From ZC4RG20 sp035760685 (GTDB lineage Bacteria; Pseudomonadota; Gammaproteobacteria; Steroidobacterales; Rariloculaceae): DNA of 22,453 nucleotides. The DNA lies in contig DASTSM010000311.1 of the NCBI GenBank assembly GCA_035760685.1, positions 1 through 22,453 on the forward strand, read 5' to 3'. Positions within the stretch are counted from its first letter, which is position 1. Every line of letters begins with the position of its first letter. The notes beneath the pieces were generated by a model that was not told the origin of the DNA, searched no databases, and saw only the letters and a list, made by a program, of their open reading frames with translations. This document shows positions 21,274-22,453 of the stretch, one piece after another. A program made the position numbers and the translations under genes.

Positions 21274-22453
21274 TGGCCGCTCGAATCGCCGCTCGCGAAA
21301 CGGCGCTGGGCGATCTGCTCGGCGCGGACGCGGGCGATCTCGCAGGCGTAGCCGTGGCCGACCTCGTGCTCGACAGCCGCGAGATCCGTCCCGGGGCCGC
21401 CTTCGTCGCAGTTCAAGGCGGCAAGACGCACGGCCTCGCGCACGCAGACGAGGCCCTTCGGAACGGCGCCGCCCTCGTGCTCTACGATCCTCGCGCCGCC
21501 GCGCCGCTCGGCCCGTGGCCTGCGCCGCCCGCGCACCGCGCGGTCGCCGTCCCGGGCCTCGACGGCCGTCTCGGGGAGCTGGCGCAAAAGCTCTACGCGC
21601 CTCGCATCGGGCGGATCGAGCTCGCGGGCGTCACCGGCACGAACGGCAAGAGCACCATCGCCTATCTCGTCGCGCAGGCCGCCACGCGACCCGAGTCGGC
21701 CTGCGGCTACATCGGCACGCTGGGCTACGGCGTGCCGCCGGCCCTGACGCCGCACGCGCTCACGACTCCGGACACCTTCACGCTGCATCGCGAGCTCGCG
21801 GCGCTCGGCAACGCCCGCGCCGCGCTCGAGGTGTCCTCGCACGCGCTCGCGCAGGGCCGCATCGCGGGCCTCGTGTTCGGGACGGCGGCGTTCACGAATC
21901 TCACGCGCGATCACCTCGACGAGCACGGCGACCTCGAGCGTTACGGGCTCGCGAAGGCGCGTCTCTTCGAGCGGCCGGGTCTCCGCCGCGCCGTGCTCAA
22001 CGTGGGCGATCCGTTTGCGGCAAAGCTGCTCGAGCGCCTGCCCTCGGGCGTCGAGCCGATCCGCATTCGCGTCGCGGACGGCGCCGGCGCCGATCTCGAA
22101 GCCGAGCTCGAGGACCGCGGGCTCTCGGGTTTAGTCCTCCACGTGAAGGGCCGCTTCGGCCGCGCGCGGCTCGAGTCGCGGCTCATCGGCGATTTCAACG
22201 CCGAGAATCTGCTCGTCGCGCTCGGCGTGCTGCTCGCCTGGGACATGCCGCTCGACGACGCTTGCGCTTCGCTCGCGAACGCGAAGGCGGCGCCCGGGCG
22301 ACTCGAGGTGCTCGGCGGAGGCGCGCGGCGTCCGACGGCCGTCGTCGACTATGCGCACACACCGGACGGTCTCGACCGCGTGCTGCGCGTGCTCGACGGC
22401 GTCTGCGGCGGCGAGCTCTGGTGCGTTTTCGGCTGCGGCGGCGAGCGCGATCG
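21270..22453 (+). CDS. murE: UDP-N-acetylmuramoyl-tripeptide ligase MurE (3' end outside window)
   Basis: The first about 394 residues of MurE, cut by the window edge (E. coli 495). The N-terminal substrate domain contains VADLVLDSREIRPGAAFVAVQG. The ATP-binding P-loop is GVTGTNGKST at residues 120-129, then TTPDTFTLHREL, EVSSHAL, FTNLTRDHLDEHGDLERYGLAKARLF (with the Lys that is carbamylated in homologues), PGRLEVLG, VVDYAHTPDGLDRVL and FGCGGERD. It adds the third residue, meso-diaminopimelate in Gram-negatives, to UDP-MurNAc-L-Ala-D-Glu; the DNPR-type specificity motif lies beyond the window. Two adjacent ATGs exist; the first (21270) overlaps the ftsI stop in an ATGA and the second starts at 21273. 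Confidence 0.96.
   Translation, partial: MMAARIAARETALGDLLGADAGDLAGVAVADLVLDSREIRPGAAFVAVQGGKTHGLAHADEALRNGAALVLYDPRAAAPLGPWPAPPAHRAVAVPGLDGRLGELAQKLYAPRIGRIELAGVTGTNGKSTIAYLVAQAATRPESACGYIGTLGYGVPPALTPHALTTPDTFTLHRELAALGNARAALEVSSHALAQGRIAGLVFGTAAFTNLTRDHLDEHGDLERYGLAKARLFERPGLRRAVLNVGDPFAAKLLERLPSGVEPIRIRVADGAGADLEAELEDRGLSGLVLHVKGRFGRARLESRLIGDFNAENLLVALGVLLAWDMPLDDACASLANAKAAPGRLEVLGGGARRPTAVVDYAHTPDGLDRVLRVLDGVCGGELWCVFGCGGERD

Overview
The window is a 22.4-kb, very GC-rich stretch of a gammaproteobacterial chromosome. It holds 24 protein genes, the RNase P RNA gene, and little intergenic space. Gene content and order match two neighbourhoods that lie close together in Pseudomonas-like genomes: the lpt-rpoN-hpf-rapZ block beside ibaG-murA, and the degS/algW - petABC - sspAB - diaA - yraN - lpoA - rsmI - rnpB - mraZ (dcw) block. 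I cannot place the organism more precisely than Gammaproteobacteria.

Layout. (1) 1-184: no gene; a large hairpin and an array of 17-bp repeats that runs into the mgtE stop codon. (2) 185-6335, minus strand: lptC-lptA-lptB-rpoN-hpf-rapZ-mgtE, covering LPS transport, sigma-54, ribosome hibernation, the RNase adapter and Mg2+ transport. (3) 6522-8120, plus: ibaG-murA. (4) 8155-9225, minus: a DegS/AlgW-type protease, convergent with murA. (5) 9426-13174, plus: petABC (cytochrome bc1 complex) followed by sspAB. (6) 13280-16264, minus: lpoA-yraN-diaA. (7) 16289-17553, plus: rsmI and rnpB. (8) 17803 to the right edge, plus: the start of the division/cell-wall cluster, mraZ-rsmH-ftsL-ftsI-murE; murE is cut by the window end.

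How the genes relate. Most products build or monitor the envelope. MurA and MurE make the peptidoglycan precursor, FtsI and LpoA/PBP1A polymerise or crosslink it, LptABC move LPS outward, and DegS starts the sigma-E envelope stress response. SspB delivers substrates to ClpXP, which in well-studied species finishes RseA degradation after DegS. PetABC is the respiratory complex III. RpoN, Hpf, RapZ, SspA and MraZ are regulators.

I found no mobile element, CRISPR array, tRNA, or gene cluster that looks like an undescribed system; this is a compact housekeeping region. The points worth a second look are these: genes missing from an otherwise conserved order (ptsN, npr, kdsC/kdsD/mla, his genes, dolP); three minus-strand genes whose stop codons lie inside tandem duplications; a DegS-like protease with Glu where the catalytic Asp is expected; a possible leader peptide with a strong ribosome binding site directly before petA; and a well-preserved promoter and MraZ operator in front of mraZ.
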